Assembly (NCBI GenBank): GCA_003569185.1 | Contig: BGOJ01000006.1 | Location: 1 to 64,000, forward strand | Direction: 5' to 3' | From: Candidatus Planktophila sp. | GTDB lineage: Bacteria; Actinomycetota; Actinomycetes; Nanopelagicales; Nanopelagicaceae | Length of the DNA stretch: 64,000 nucleotides | Shown here: positions 46,909 to 55,632 of the stretch, piece after piece | Layout of the letters: each line of letters begins with the position of its first letter | Numbering within the stretch: position 1 is the stretch's first letter | Position numbers and translations under genes: made by a program | Notes under the pieces: model-generated | Databases searched by the model: none | Told to the model about the DNA's origin: nothing | Seen by the model: the letters and a program-made list of their open reading frames with translations, nothing else

Positions 46909-47091
46909 GTGCAGCCATCTGCGGCACAGGTAGGTCAGCGAGTCAGTATTCGCCTGCATGATCCTGCTGGTGGTTATCGGGATATTCTCGGTGTTTTAGA
47001 GAGTGAAAACACAGTTCGAAAAAAGGATGGCACCGTCGTTACCTTCGATCCAGCAAAAATTGCACTCTGGAAGATTGTGCCGAGTAAATGA
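46909..47091 (+). CDS. 60-residue SH3-like domain protein
   Basis: It begins with GTG after a strong 'gaggggg' site. 'QVGQRVSIRLHDPAGGYRDI' and 'ENTVRKKDGTVVTFDPAKIA' resemble the small N-terminal domain fused to a GNAT acetyltransferase next to ferredoxin in other actinobacteria. Here the domain stands alone and its ATGA overlap couples it to cysS. The function is unknown. Confidence 0.7.
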   Translation: MQPSAAQVGQRVSIRLHDPAGGYRDILGVLESENTVRKKDGTVVTFDPAKIALWKIVPSK

Positions 47092-48485
47092 GTAATGAAG
47101 AGATACTGCTTTTTGACACCAAAAGTAGGCAGTTACAACCACTAACAAGTAGTGATGGAAAAAGATTAAGAATTTATAGTTGTGGCCCAACAGTTTATCG
47201 AGATGCCCATGTTGGCAATATGCGCACATTTCTTCTGGGAGATTTAATTACCAGATTAGCCAAGCAACTTGGGCACAAGGTTGAATTCATCCAAAACATC
47301 ACCGATGTTGGGCATATGTCTGAAGATTTTGTCGAAGACAAAATATTAGCTCAAGCAAAGGCTGAGTCTAAGGATCCATTTGAAATAGCAAGAATTTATG
47401 AGGATCGATTTCATAAAGATTTGGCACATTTGAATATAACTCCTGCTGATAAGTATCCAAAGGCAAGTGAATGTATTGATTTAATGCAGAGGTTAATTAC
47501 TTTATTAATCTCAAAAAATCATGCATATGTTGGTACTGATAGTTGCGTTTACTTCTCAGCACAATCATTTGATACTTACGGAGCGATCAGTGGCAATAGA
47601 TTAGATTCACTAAAGCCAGGCCATCGTTTTGAATACACCGAAGATGGCGCCAAAAGATTTCATGCAGATTGGGCGCTATGGAAGGCAGCTGGTGAGCGCA
47701 AAGAAATGATCTGGGATTCACCATGGGGCCCGGGATTTCCGGGTTGGCATGTTGAATGCTCTGCAATGTCATTGCATTATTTAGATGAGTATGTTGATCT
47801 ACATCTTGGTGGCATCGATTTAAGATTTCCACACCATGAAGATGAACGGGCTCAATCAAACTCTGCAATCGGTAAAGAATCTGTTGCGCTATGGGTGCAT
47901 GGTGAACACTTGTTATTTGAAGGTAGAAAAATGGCAAAAAGTACTGGCAATGTTGTATTGGTGTCTGATTTGATTTCTAAACACATTGATCCGCTAGCAC
48001 TTCGCTTATGCTTTTTGGAGAATAGATATCGCAGTCAGATGGATTTGAGTTGGGATAGTTTAAAGGCGGCACATTTATTAATTCAAAGATGGCGAGAGAA
48101 AATCCAAGTCTGGAAAAGGGACACATCAGTTGATCAAGTAAATTCCAATGAACTGATCGCTGAAGTTATTGCAGATTTCAGGCAAGATCTTGATACTCCA
48201 CGTGCCTTGCAAAAATTGCGAACTATTGAAAAATCTGAAGAAATTAAGGATTCAACTAAATTTAAAGTTTTCTCTATCTTGGATAATCTCTTTGGTTTAA
48301 ATCTATTAATGCAAAATACACAAAAGGTTTTAGATCAATATGGGCAAGAATTACTTGAGAAGAGAGTATTGGCTAGAGGTTTGGGAGATTTTGCTGAGAG
48401 TGATCGCTTACGTGATGAACTTGCGAAGTTAGGTGTTGCAGTTAGGGATGGTAAAGAGGGGCAAAGCTGGGATTGGCTAATTTAA
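47088..48485 (+). CDS. cysS: Cysteine-tRNA ligase
   Basis: 465 aa class I synthetase. The HIGH-type block is 'YRDAHVGNMRTFLLGD', zinc ligands are in 'CGPTVY' and 'PGWHVECSAMS', and the KMSKS-type loop reads 'GRKMAKSTGN'. It is distinct from the mycothiol ligase MshC in having the full anticodon-binding end. It overlaps the small upstream gene by four bases and shares a TTAA stop with the gene opposite. Confidence 0.95.
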   Translation: MSNEEILLFDTKSRQLQPLTSSDGKRLRIYSCGPTVYRDAHVGNMRTFLLGDLITRLAKQLGHKVEFIQNITDVGHMSEDFVEDKILAQAKAESKDPFEIARIYEDRFHKDLAHLNITPADKYPKASECIDLMQRLITLLISKNHAYVGTDSCVYFSAQSFDTYGAISGNRLDSLKPGHRFEYTEDGAKRFHADWALWKAAGERKEMIWDSPWGPGFPGWHVECSAMSLHYLDEYVDLHLGGIDLRFPHHEDERAQSNSAIGKESVALWVHGEHLLFEGRKMAKSTGNVVLVSDLISKHIDPLALRLCFLENRYRSQMDLSWDSLKAAHLLIQRWREKIQVWKRDTSVDQVNSNELIAEVIADFRQDLDTPRALQKLRTIEKSEEIKDSTKFKVFSILDNLFGLNLLMQNTQKVLDQYGQELLEKRVLARGLGDFAESDRLRDELAKLGVAVRDGKEGQSWDWLI

Positions 48486-48805
48486 ATGCTTTTAGATCCT
48501 CTAGAAATTAATGCTGTCACAATTGCAATAAATCCACCTAGAAGAAAAAGATTTCCGTAAGTATTTCCATAAACTAATATCTCATCACCATTTCCTGGCG
48601 TGCCCGCTCTTATAACCACCGCTAACCAAGCTGCTGCTGCATATATTTGATACCGTAAATAAAAAAATCTTTGTCCAACAACTTTTATTCCTAAAAACGT
48701 CAATAGCAATGAAGCAACATAGCCAAATGGTGGAGTGAAGTTGTGGAGTAATACGCCACAAAATCCAATCAGTGAGCCGAAAAATAAAGATTTAAGAAAA
48801 TTCAT
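48482..48805 (-). CDS. DUF6113-like membrane protein
   Basis: 107 aa with four hydrophobic spans. Proteins like this follow mshB in many actinobacteria. Its ATG overlaps the mshB stop, so the two are coupled. No function is known. Confidence 0.65.
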   Translation of the reverse strand: MNFLKSLFFGSLIGFCGVLLHNFTPPFGYVASLLLTFLGIKVVGQRFFYLRYQIYAAAAWLAVVIRAGTPGNGDEILVYGNTYGNLFLLGGFIAIVTALISRGSKSI

Positions 48806-49674
48806 TATTTAATTCCGGCAAATAAATCTAGCTCTCGCCCATTCTCATCCAATGGTGATGCCACCTGACCCTTTACTAATGTGTAGTACTCATCTCCCCA
48901 TACTGAAAGTCCTAGGTTATTTGAGAGGGCAAAAAATGGGCCATCTACAGAGATTTGAGTGGCATGGGCTTTCATCGCGGCTAATTTCTGCGGAACATAC
49001 TCAGGGGCTTTTACTACCGAAGTTACTAATTCATCAGGCTTTGCAAAGGGTAAGTCTTCTGCGCTCTCTGCACCAAAGAAGTCTGAGCCAACCTCTTTCA
49101 TTTTGTCTATGCCCATTTGAATTACTGACTTAGGCATTGTGTTCCAATAAATCTTTTCAATTTCCCAACCTTGTGTGGCAGAAATTTCGACAGCCCGCAT
49201 TGCAACTTGATTTGCTTTTATGTGATCCGGATGGCCATAGCCACCAAATTCATCATAAGTAATCAATACCTGGGGCTTTAACTCCAAAATAATTTTCACT
49301 AACTCATTTGCTGCTTCATCTAGATTTGATTGCCAAAATACATCCTTGCGTTCATTTTGAGGCGTTCCCATCATCCCGCTGTCTCGCCACTTCTTACTTG
49401 GCGCACCTAAAAATCTAAAATCAGAGATTCCTAATTCATCCATTGCATTTTTTAATTCGATTTCACGGTGCTCGCCTAATTTGTCATCTTTACTGCTTGC
49501 TAAATTAACTAATTTCTCAACTAAAACTTCACCCTCCTCACCTCTTGTGCAGGTAACTAACGTGACATGCACACCAGCTGCTGCATATTTAGCCATCGTT
49601 ACACCATTGTTGATGGTCTCATCATCTGGATGGGCATGAACTAATAACATTCTTTTTGATGAATTCACCCGCAC
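48805..49674 (-). CDS. mshB: Mycothiol biosynthesis deacetylase MshB
   Basis: 289 aa zinc deacetylase that converts GlcNAc-inositol to GlcN-inositol. The metal motif 'HAHPDDETINNG' (His13-Asp-Asp) and 'YGHPDHIKANQVA' are present. A mycothiol S-conjugate amidase is a related alternative, but the DUF6113 partner favours MshB. The GTG start lies six bases after a TATAGT box, so the mRNA should be leaderless. Confidence 0.85.
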   Translation of the reverse strand: MRVNSSKRMLLVHAHPDDETINNGVTMAKYAAAGVHVTLVTCTRGEEGEVLVEKLVNLASSKDDKLGEHREIELKNAMDELGISDFRFLGAPSKKWRDSGMMGTPQNERKDVFWQSNLDEAANELVKIILELKPQVLITYDEFGGYGHPDHIKANQVAMRAVEISATQGWEIEKIYWNTMPKSVIQMGIDKMKEVGSDFFGAESAEDLPFAKPDELVTSVVKAPEYVPQKLAAMKAHATQISVDGPFFALSNNLGLSVWGDEYYTLVKGQVASPLDENGRELDLFAGIK

Positions 49675-49680
49675 AATATA

Positions 49681-49686
49681 ACTATA
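49681..49686 (-). promoter_or_regulatory. -10 box TATAGT of mshB, predicted leaderless
   Basis: On the minus strand TATAGT is followed by tatatt and the GTG at 49674. Confidence 0.6.
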
Positions 49687-49723
49687 AATCTTATAAAAAC
49701 TGACAATCCATCAATTTACGGAT

Positions 49724-49729
49724 TAGAAT
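49724..49729 (+). promoter_or_regulatory. -10 box TAGAAT of the TetR gene, with -35 CTGACA
   Basis: CTGACA (49700-49705), 18 bases, TAGAAT, six bases, ATG at 49736. Confidence 0.6.
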
Positions 49730-49735
49730 TAACGA

Positions 49736-50344
49736 ATGGTCGATGATAAGTCTGCGCGATTACCTCGTGATGAACGTCGCGCTCAGCTACTTGTAGCAGC
49801 GCTAGAAGTTTTCACGGCAGCTGGATACCACTCTGCTGCAATGGATGAAATAGCCGACCGAGCAAATGTGAGCAAGCCAGTTTTGTATCAGCATTTTCCT
49901 TCAAAACTGGAGTTGTATCTGGCGGTACTAGATTTACACATTGATTCACTTGTGTTTGCAATCCAAAAAGCAATTGCATCAAATCGTGAAAACTCATCAA
50001 GAGTTGCAGCCACGGTTGAGGCTTACTTTGGATTTATTGATTCTGAAGGAGAAGCATTCCGCTTACTTTTTGAAAGTGATATGAATCTAGAACCACAGGT
50101 TCGAGAGCGTCTAAATCGTATGACTTATGACTGTGCCGCTGCAGTGAGTGCAGTTATTTCCATAGATACAGGTTTAGGCAAGGAAGAGTCGATGATGCTG
50201 GCAGTTGGAATTATTGGAACGGTTCAAACAACCGCTCGGCATTGGTTAGATCGTGACGGAAAGATTGATCGTCAGCGGGCAACTGAATTGGTAATGAATT
50301 TAATTTGGCGAGGTATTTCTGGGTTCCCTAAATCACAATCTTAA
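49736..50344 (+). CDS. TetR-family transcription regulator
   Basis: 202 aa. The helix-turn-helix lies at about 20-65 ('DEIADRANVSKPVLYQHFPS') and the C-terminal helices bind an unknown ligand. The position before DUF3107 and opposite mshB is conserved in actinobacteria. It may regulate its own divergent promoter; this is inference. Confidence 0.85.
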   Translation: MVDDKSARLPRDERRAQLLVAALEVFTAAGYHSAAMDEIADRANVSKPVLYQHFPSKLELYLAVLDLHIDSLVFAIQKAIASNRENSSRVAATVEAYFGFIDSEGEAFRLLFESDMNLEPQVRERLNRMTYDCAAAVSAVISIDTGLGKEESMMLAVGIIGTVQTTARHWLDRDGKIDRQRATELVMNLIWRGISGFPKSQS

Positions 50345-50369
50345 GTTCGCAAACTATTCAAGTAGTAGA

Positions 50370-50375
50370 TAGAGT
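50370..50375 (+). promoter_or_regulatory. -10 box TAGAGT of the DUF3107 gene, predicted leaderless
   Basis: TAGAGT, tagagc, ATG at 50382. Confidence 0.5.
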
Positions 50376-50381
50376 TAGAGC

Positions 50382-50645
50382 ATGGCCACTACAAAATCAG
50401 CAGCTAAAGGTTCGGGCAAGACTGAGGTAAAGATCGGTATTTCCGACAGCACTCATGAAATTTATATTGAATGCTCAAGTTCTCAATCAGAGGTAATAGC
50501 AAAGGTAAATGATGCAATCAAAACATCATCTGTTTTGGCGCTAAGTGATGCAAAAGGCCGAGAGATTTTAGTTCCACACAACAAAATTAGTTATGTTGAG
50601 GTTGGCGAATCTGCTGACCGCCGTGTTGGTTTTGCAAATCAATAA
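50382..50645 (+). CDS. DUF3107 protein
   Basis: 87 aa with 'KIGISDSTHEIYIECSSSQS' and 'LVPHNKISYVEVGESADRRV'. The family is small and actinobacterial, of unknown function, normally beside this TetR gene. The extra basic N-terminus 'TTKSAAKGSGKTE' is likely disordered. Confidence 0.85.
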   Translation: MATTKSAAKGSGKTEVKIGISDSTHEIYIECSSSQSEVIAKVNDAIKTSSVLALSDAKGREILVPHNKISYVEVGESADRRVGFANQ

Positions 50646-51491
50646 TTAGACTTTAACTACTCTTCTTTGATTTGCCCTAGCCTCTAATCTTTCCCACTGT
50701 TCAGGCAAGGTTGTGTACTCACCTAACAAATTAAGCTTTCCATTTCCATGGTAATCACTGGCGCCAGTCATAACCAAATTGTTGTCACTGGCTAACTCAA
50801 TAAGTTGATTTTTCTCCTCCGGTGAATGATCTCGATGATCAACCTCAATTCCATCTAGACCTGCCTTAATTAATGAACCAAAAGTTTCCATTGAGATTGT
50901 TCTGCCTCTATGTGATGCCATTGGATGGGCGATTACCGAAACTCCGCCTGCATTTTTGATTAATTTTATTGCTTCTTCAGGTGAAGGCGAATAATGCGAA
51001 ACATAATACTTTGATTTGTTATGGAGCATTTGAGTAAAGGCCTCATCTCGACTAGCAACGACTCCCTTCTTAACAAGTGCATCGGCTAAATGCGGCCTCC
51101 CTAAAGTTGCGCCATCTGCAAGCTGTTCTAAAACATCATTCATTGTGACATCGATACCGGCTTCATTTATGCGAGCAATAATTTTGGCCATTCGCCCATG
51201 TCTATTCTCACGAGTTTCCCCCATGGTCTTCATTAATTCAATATTTTGTGAATCGAATAGCAATCCTAGAATATGAACGCTGATCCCATCTGCAGTTTGG
51301 CAAGATATTTCAGCTCCTGGCACTAGTGAAATTCCTGGCCTTAAAGCAGAAGTTGCCTCTTGCCAACCACTGACCGAATCATGATCGGTTAATCCAATTA
51401 TTGAAATTCCTGCAGCAAGTGCTTTATTAATTAATTGCGCGGGTGAATCTGTGCCATCACTGAAATTTGTATGGGTGTGTAAATCAATCAT
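50646..51491 (-). CDS. PHP-domain phosphoesterase
   Basis: 281 aa. Metal-binding motifs are 'DLHTHTNFSDGT', 'GLTDHDSVSG', 'VIAHPMASHRG' and 'GASDYHG'. Proteins of this design hydrolyse nucleoside 3',5'-bisphosphate or similar phosphoesters; the substrate here is unknown. The start overlaps the transporter gene by eight bases. Confidence 0.85.
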   Translation of the reverse strand: MIDLHTHTNFSDGTDSPAQLINKALAAGISIIGLTDHDSVSGWQEATSALRPGISLVPGAEISCQTADGISVHILGLLFDSQNIELMKTMGETRENRHGRMAKIIARINEAGIDVTMNDVLEQLADGATLGRPHLADALVKKGVVASRDEAFTQMLHNKSKYYVSHYSPSPEEAIKLIKNAGGVSVIAHPMASHRGRTISMETFGSLIKAGLDGIEVDHRDHSPEEKNQLIELASDNNLVMTGASDYHGNGKLNLLGEYTTLPEQWERLEARANQRRVVKV

Positions 51492-52389
51492 TTGATTTAT
51501 TCACAGGTTGATTTGAGCGCAATACAAATAATGTGCAGCCAAACAATAAGCCAATGATTCCGGGAATTGTGCCTGCAGGTGGTTGCTGTCCTATCCAAGC
51601 AAATGCCAAAAGCGCACTTACCGGAACTTCAAAAAACACAACTAGGGAGACAACAGCAGGAGATACTCGCTTTAATGTGAAGTTAAATAAGGTATGGCCA
51701 AGAAATTGTGCGCCAATTATCAAACCAGCAAGTAGTAGCCATTGAGTCCCAGAGTATCCAGTCAAATTTGAGTTTGTAAAAAGTACTACGGGAAAAATTA
51801 AGATTGCACATGTTGAATAGCAGACAGTTGTAAAGGTTGAGGTAGAAATAACCTTTTGGGCATTGGCACCAATGATCATGTATCCAGCACCTACCGCCCC
51901 GCCAAAGACTGCAAGTAAGTCACCTTGGAAGGCTCTGAGCGAAATATTTAAATCAATTCCAGTAATTGCCACCACTGATAAAAATGCAATCACCATTCCA
52001 CCTATAGATTTTTTCGGAATATGACCGCCGGCTAATTTAATAAATAGCGCTGCGAAAATTGGCTGAGTTGCAGTTAGAGCAACTCCCGTTGCAACACTTG
52101 TTAGTTTCATTGCCCAGAAAAAACAAATAAAATGAGTTGCTAAAAAGGTGCCAGCCAGTACAGACCACCGAATTGAATTTATTTGTGCCTTGGTTTTCCA
52201 TTCACCTCGGGCCATTGCAAAAGGCATCATCATCAATGCGCCAACTAAATTACGCCAGAAAATCATGGTTGGTATGGGCATAATCGCTTTGGCGATTATT
52301 GGGCCTGAAGATCCGATACCGAGCACCCCAAGAATTAGGAATGGAATATCCCGACCCGTTGGTAATTTCGTATGGTCTTGATCTTTCAT
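51484..52389 (-). CDS. EamA/DMT-family transporter
   Basis: 301 aa with ten membrane spans in two EamA halves ('FWRNLVGALMMMPFAMARGE' in the first, 'VVSLVVFFEVPVSALLAFAW' in the second). Such carriers move small metabolites; the substrate is unknown. A TAGGTT box stands six bases before the ATG and faces the MgtE-N promoter. Confidence 0.85.
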   Translation of the reverse strand: MKDQDHTKLPTGRDIPFLILGVLGIGSSGPIIAKAIMPIPTMIFWRNLVGALMMMPFAMARGEWKTKAQINSIRWSVLAGTFLATHFICFFWAMKLTSVATGVALTATQPIFAALFIKLAGGHIPKKSIGGMVIAFLSVVAITGIDLNISLRAFQGDLLAVFGGAVGAGYMIIGANAQKVISTSTFTTVCYSTCAILIFPVVLFTNSNLTGYSGTQWLLLAGLIIGAQFLGHTLFNFTLKRVSPAVVSLVVFFEVPVSALLAFAWIGQQPPAGTIPGIIGLLFGCTLFVLRSNQPVNKSND

Positions 52390-52395
52390 GGGTAA

Positions 52396-52401
52396 AACCT
52401 A
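52396..52401 (-). promoter_or_regulatory. -10 box TAGGTT of the EamA gene, predicted leaderless
   Basis: On the minus strand the order is TAGGTT, ttaccc, ATG at 52389. Confidence 0.55.
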
Positions 52402-52441
52402 TCTATAAATTAATTATTGTTATGAATCCATAGTGAGCCGA

Positions 52442-52447
52442 TACCCT
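52442..52447 (+). promoter_or_regulatory. -10 box TACCCT of the MgtE-N gene, predicted leaderless
   Basis: TACCCT, tagccc, ATG at 52454. Confidence 0.55.
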
Positions 52448-52453
52448 TAGCCC

Positions 52454-53728
52454 ATGAATACAAGTAAAGGTGCAATCCTAAATCGTGTATTCCTAGCCCG
52501 ATTAGCTGGTACTGCGGTCTTTGACCCAAATGGTGATCAACTTGGCAAGGTTAGGGATGCTGTGGCAACCCTGCGTGCTAACAATCAACCGCCAAGAATT
52601 CTTGGCTTCATCATTGAAGTTCCGCCAAGAAAAAGAATTTTCATCCCAATCACACGGGTAACTTCAATTGATAATGGTCATGTAATCATCACTGGTTTGC
52701 TTAATATGCGTCGGTTTGAACCAAGAACTAATGAGATTACCGTGCTTTCTGAAATGTTGGATCGATCAGTAACTTTGATTGAGACTGAAGAAAAAGTAAC
52801 AGTTGAAGATGTGGCTATGGAGCTTTCAAAAACAGGTGATTGGTTTATTGAGCGCGTTCACGTAATGAAACGCGGATCTGGTTTTAGAAAACGAGGTGCT
52901 TCATCAACTGTTGCCTGGTCTGAAATTTCTGGAATTCATATTCCTGAAACTCATCAAGGTGTCAGCAATTTGCTAGGCACGCTAGCAAATCTACGCGCTG
53001 CAGATTTAGCCGCTGTACTTCATGATTTGAATATTAAGCGCAAGGTTGAAATTGCTCGAGCATTAGATGATGAGCGACTAGCCGATGTTCTTGAAGAGAT
53101 GGATGAAACATCTCGCGTTGAATTACTTGCTGAACTTGAGGGCGAAAGAGCTGCAGATGTTTTGGAAGAGATGGATCCAGATGATGCTGCAGATTTACTT
53201 CGCGAAGTTGGTAAAGAAAAAGCACAAGCACTGTTGGCTTTAATGGAACCAGAGGATGCTGAAGGCGTTCAGCGATTGATGGGTTATGAGGATTACTCTG
53301 CTGGTGGAATGATGACGACTGAACCAATTGTTTTAACTGCAGATGCAACTGTGGCCGAAGCTCTAGCCAGAATTAGATTATCTGAAGTAGCACCAGGTCT
53401 TGCCTCACAAGTTTTTGTTTGCAGACAACCAATTGAAACTCCAACCGGCAGGTTATTAGGCGTTGTGCACATTCAAAGATTATTACGCGAACCGCCTGCA
53501 ACATTGTTGGGTGGAATTTTAGATTCCGATATTGCCCCACTTGCACCAGAGGCAACTTTGAGTGAGGTTTCTTCATACCTTGCTAGCTATAACCTATTGG
53601 CAGTTCCTATTGTCGATTCAAATGAGCGACTATTGGGTGCTGTTACCGTTGATGACGTGCTTGATCATTTACTACCTGAAAACTGGCGTCATGTGGAGAC
53701 TTTAAAGCGAGAAAGTGAGTCAAACTAA
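52454..53728 (+). CDS. PRC-barrel/MgtE-N/CBS-domain protein without channel
   Basis: 424 aa. Two PRC-barrel-like regions come first (about 10-170, 'VFDPNGDQLGKVRDAVA'), then the MgtE N-domain with repeated 'LADVLEEMDETSRVELLAEL' helices, then two CBS domains. The membrane channel of true MgtE is missing, so this is likely a Mg-sensing or regulatory soluble protein. The next gene is a DUF1003 membrane protein three bases on, a conserved pair. Confidence 0.85.
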   Translation: MNTSKGAILNRVFLARLAGTAVFDPNGDQLGKVRDAVATLRANNQPPRILGFIIEVPPRKRIFIPITRVTSIDNGHVIITGLLNMRRFEPRTNEITVLSEMLDRSVTLIETEEKVTVEDVAMELSKTGDWFIERVHVMKRGSGFRKRGASSTVAWSEISGIHIPETHQGVSNLLGTLANLRAADLAAVLHDLNIKRKVEIARALDDERLADVLEEMDETSRVELLAELEGERAADVLEEMDPDDAADLLREVGKEKAQALLALMEPEDAEGVQRLMGYEDYSAGGMMTTEPIVLTADATVAEALARIRLSEVAPGLASQVFVCRQPIETPTGRLLGVVHIQRLLREPPATLLGGILDSDIAPLAPEATLSEVSSYLASYNLLAVPIVDSNERLLGAVTVDDVLDHLLPENWRHVETLKRESESN

Positions 53729-53730
53729 TC

Positions 53731-54222
53731 ATGGCTAAGAAAATTAATAAAAATTCACTTGAGTATCCACGTGAGGCTCGCAGAACATTAAAGCCTTCAT
53801 ATGATCCTGAAGCATTTGGTCGTTGGTCAGAGAGATTTGCAAGATTTTTAGGAACTGCCCGTTTCTTAGTATTTATGACTGGTTTTGTAATTTTCTGGAT
53901 AGTTTGGAACTCACTTGCACCAAATGATTTAAAGTTTGATCATTATCCATTTATTTTCCTAACACTTTTACTTTCTCTGCAGGCTTCATATGCTGCGCCA
54001 TTGATTTTGTTAGCACAAAATCGACAAGCAGATCGAGACCGTATTCAAGGTAACGAAGATCGCGAACGTGATGAGAGAAATATGGCAGATACTGAGTATC
54101 TAACTCGAGAGCTAGCCAGCTTACGTAGTGCAATTGGTGAGGTCACAACTAGAGATTACTTACACAGTGAGATCGCTGATGCAATTGAAGAAATAGTTAA
54201 GAAGCTAAACAAAAAGTCTTAG
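53731..54222 (+). CDS. DUF1003 membrane protein
   Basis: 163 aa. Two membrane spans (about 48-67 and 77-102) follow a basic N-terminus, and a charged coiled coil 'NRQADRDRIQGNEDRERDER' follows. The family is unassigned. Coupling to the MgtE-N/CBS gene suggests a common ion-related job (inference). Its TAG overlaps the mrp stop. Confidence 0.85.
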   Translation: MAKKINKNSLEYPREARRTLKPSYDPEAFGRWSERFARFLGTARFLVFMTGFVIFWIVWNSLAPNDLKFDHYPFIFLTLLLSLQASYAAPLILLAQNRQADRDRIQGNEDRERDERNMADTEYLTRELASLRSAIGEVTTRDYLHSEIADAIEEIVKKLNKKS

Positions 54223-55334
54223 GTATTTACGTTTAGCCTTACACCCACTAAAGATTTTGGTCTAACAATTATTTGATCAAGGATGCCGTCAAATACATCC
54301 ATAAATTTTTGATCAGTTAAAACTAGTGGATTTCCGGCATCTCCTCCCTCTCGAATATTTGTATCAAAGGCAACCTTTGCAAGCAGTGGCACATCGGCGC
54401 CAACTAATTCACTTAGACGTCTGGCGGTTTCTTCACCACCACCATTTCCAAATATGGAAATCATTTCTCCAGTTGTAGGAGAAATTGTTTCTGACATATT
54501 TTCAATAACACCAATAACTGGTTGCTTAATTTGATGAGCAATTCTGCCAGCGCGCTCTGCCACTTCTGCAGCTGCTATTTGCGGAGTTGTTACAACAATT
54601 ATTTCTGAACCTGGAATGAGTTGACCAAGTGAAATTGCGATATCACCTGTTCCTGGTGGTAGATCTAATAAAAGAAGATCTAAATCTCCCCAGAATGCAT
54701 CACTTAACAATTGCTCAAGCACGCGGTGCAAAAGCGGACCACGATAAGCAACTGGATCTGATCTTTCTGGCTTAAACATCTCCATTGAAACAACTTTGAC
54801 ACCATAATTTTCTACTGGAATAAAGGTTTGATCAATCGCAGTTGGTCGCTTATCTAAAATTCCCATCAATCGTGGAATTGAATGTCCGTAAACATCTGCA
54901 TCCAAGATTCCTACCTTTAGGCCACGGGCTGCGGCTGCCACAGCCAAATTAACTGTGATCGAAGATTTACCTACGCCACCTTTTCCAGATGCAATTCCTA
55001 ATACCCTAGTTAGAGACTCTGGCTGAGCAAATGGAATGAATTTTTCCCGACCCCCGCGAATGATTTTCTTTACATTATTTCTTTGCTCTTCGCTCATTAC
55101 TCCAAAATTAATCTCTACTGATTTAATCTCTGAAATATCACTTAAAGCATTTGAGATATCACTCTTTAATCGATCTTTCATTGGGCAACCAACAATGGTT
55201 AATAAAATTCCAATACTTGCTTTCCCGTCGGTGAAGTTAACCGATTCCACCATCCCTAATTCCGGAAGTGGTTTATGAAGCTCTGGGTCTATGACTTTTT
55301 CTAAAGCCTTATTTATTGCTTCAACAGTACTCAT
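54219..55334 (-). CDS. Mrp/NBP35-type iron-sulfur carrier ATPase
   Basis: 371 aa. An N-terminal DUF59/MIP18 domain (about 1-90) precedes a P-loop 'IASGKGGVGKSSITVNLAV' and 'LLLLDLPPGTGDIAI'. Such proteins carry Fe-S clusters to target proteins. The C-terminal CxxC of many Mrp proteins is not evident. The start overlaps the tatB stop by four bases. Confidence 0.9.
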   Translation of the reverse strand: MSTVEAINKALEKVIDPELHKPLPELGMVESVNFTDGKASIGILLTIVGCPMKDRLKSDISNALSDISEIKSVEINFGVMSEEQRNNVKKIIRGGREKFIPFAQPESLTRVLGIASGKGGVGKSSITVNLAVAAAARGLKVGILDADVYGHSIPRLMGILDKRPTAIDQTFIPVENYGVKVVSMEMFKPERSDPVAYRGPLLHRVLEQLLSDAFWGDLDLLLLDLPPGTGDIAISLGQLIPGSEIIVVTTPQIAAAEVAERAGRIAHQIKQPVIGVIENMSETISPTTGEMISIFGNGGGEETARRLSELVGADVPLLAKVAFDTNIREGGDAGNPLVLTDQKFMDVFDGILDQIIVRPKSLVGVRLNVNT

Positions 55335-55627
55335 AGGATCTCTGGATCAATTCTAGGTTTTGGTTTCATATCAAGATCAGATTTATCAATAACATCGCCA
55401 ATATGTTTTTTAATTAATGCCTTTGGATGTAAATCCTTTACCTGCAAATCCTCATACCCAGGTCCTAAGTTATCTTTTATTTCATTAGTCACAGTTTGTG
55501 CCATATTTTTTAGTTTAATCAATAATCTTGCAGCATCTGCTGCCATATTTGGCAGGCGGTCTGGCCCGATCAAAATCATGCCAATTACTAGTAGAGCTAG
55601 AATCTCACCGCCACCAATATTAAACAT
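55331..55627 (-). CDS. tatB: Twin-arginine translocase subunit TatB
   Basis: 98 aa with 'IGGGEILALLVIGMILIGPD', an N-terminal membrane helix and an amphipathic helix, then a charged tail. It sits after htrA and before mrp, the usual actinobacterial place for TatB. Confidence 0.87.
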   Translation of the reverse strand: MFNIGGGEILALLVIGMILIGPDRLPNMAADAARLLIKLKNMAQTVTNEIKDNLGPGYEDLQVKDLHPKALIKKHIGDVIDKSDLDMKPKPRIDPEIL

Positions 55628-55632
55628 AAGTA

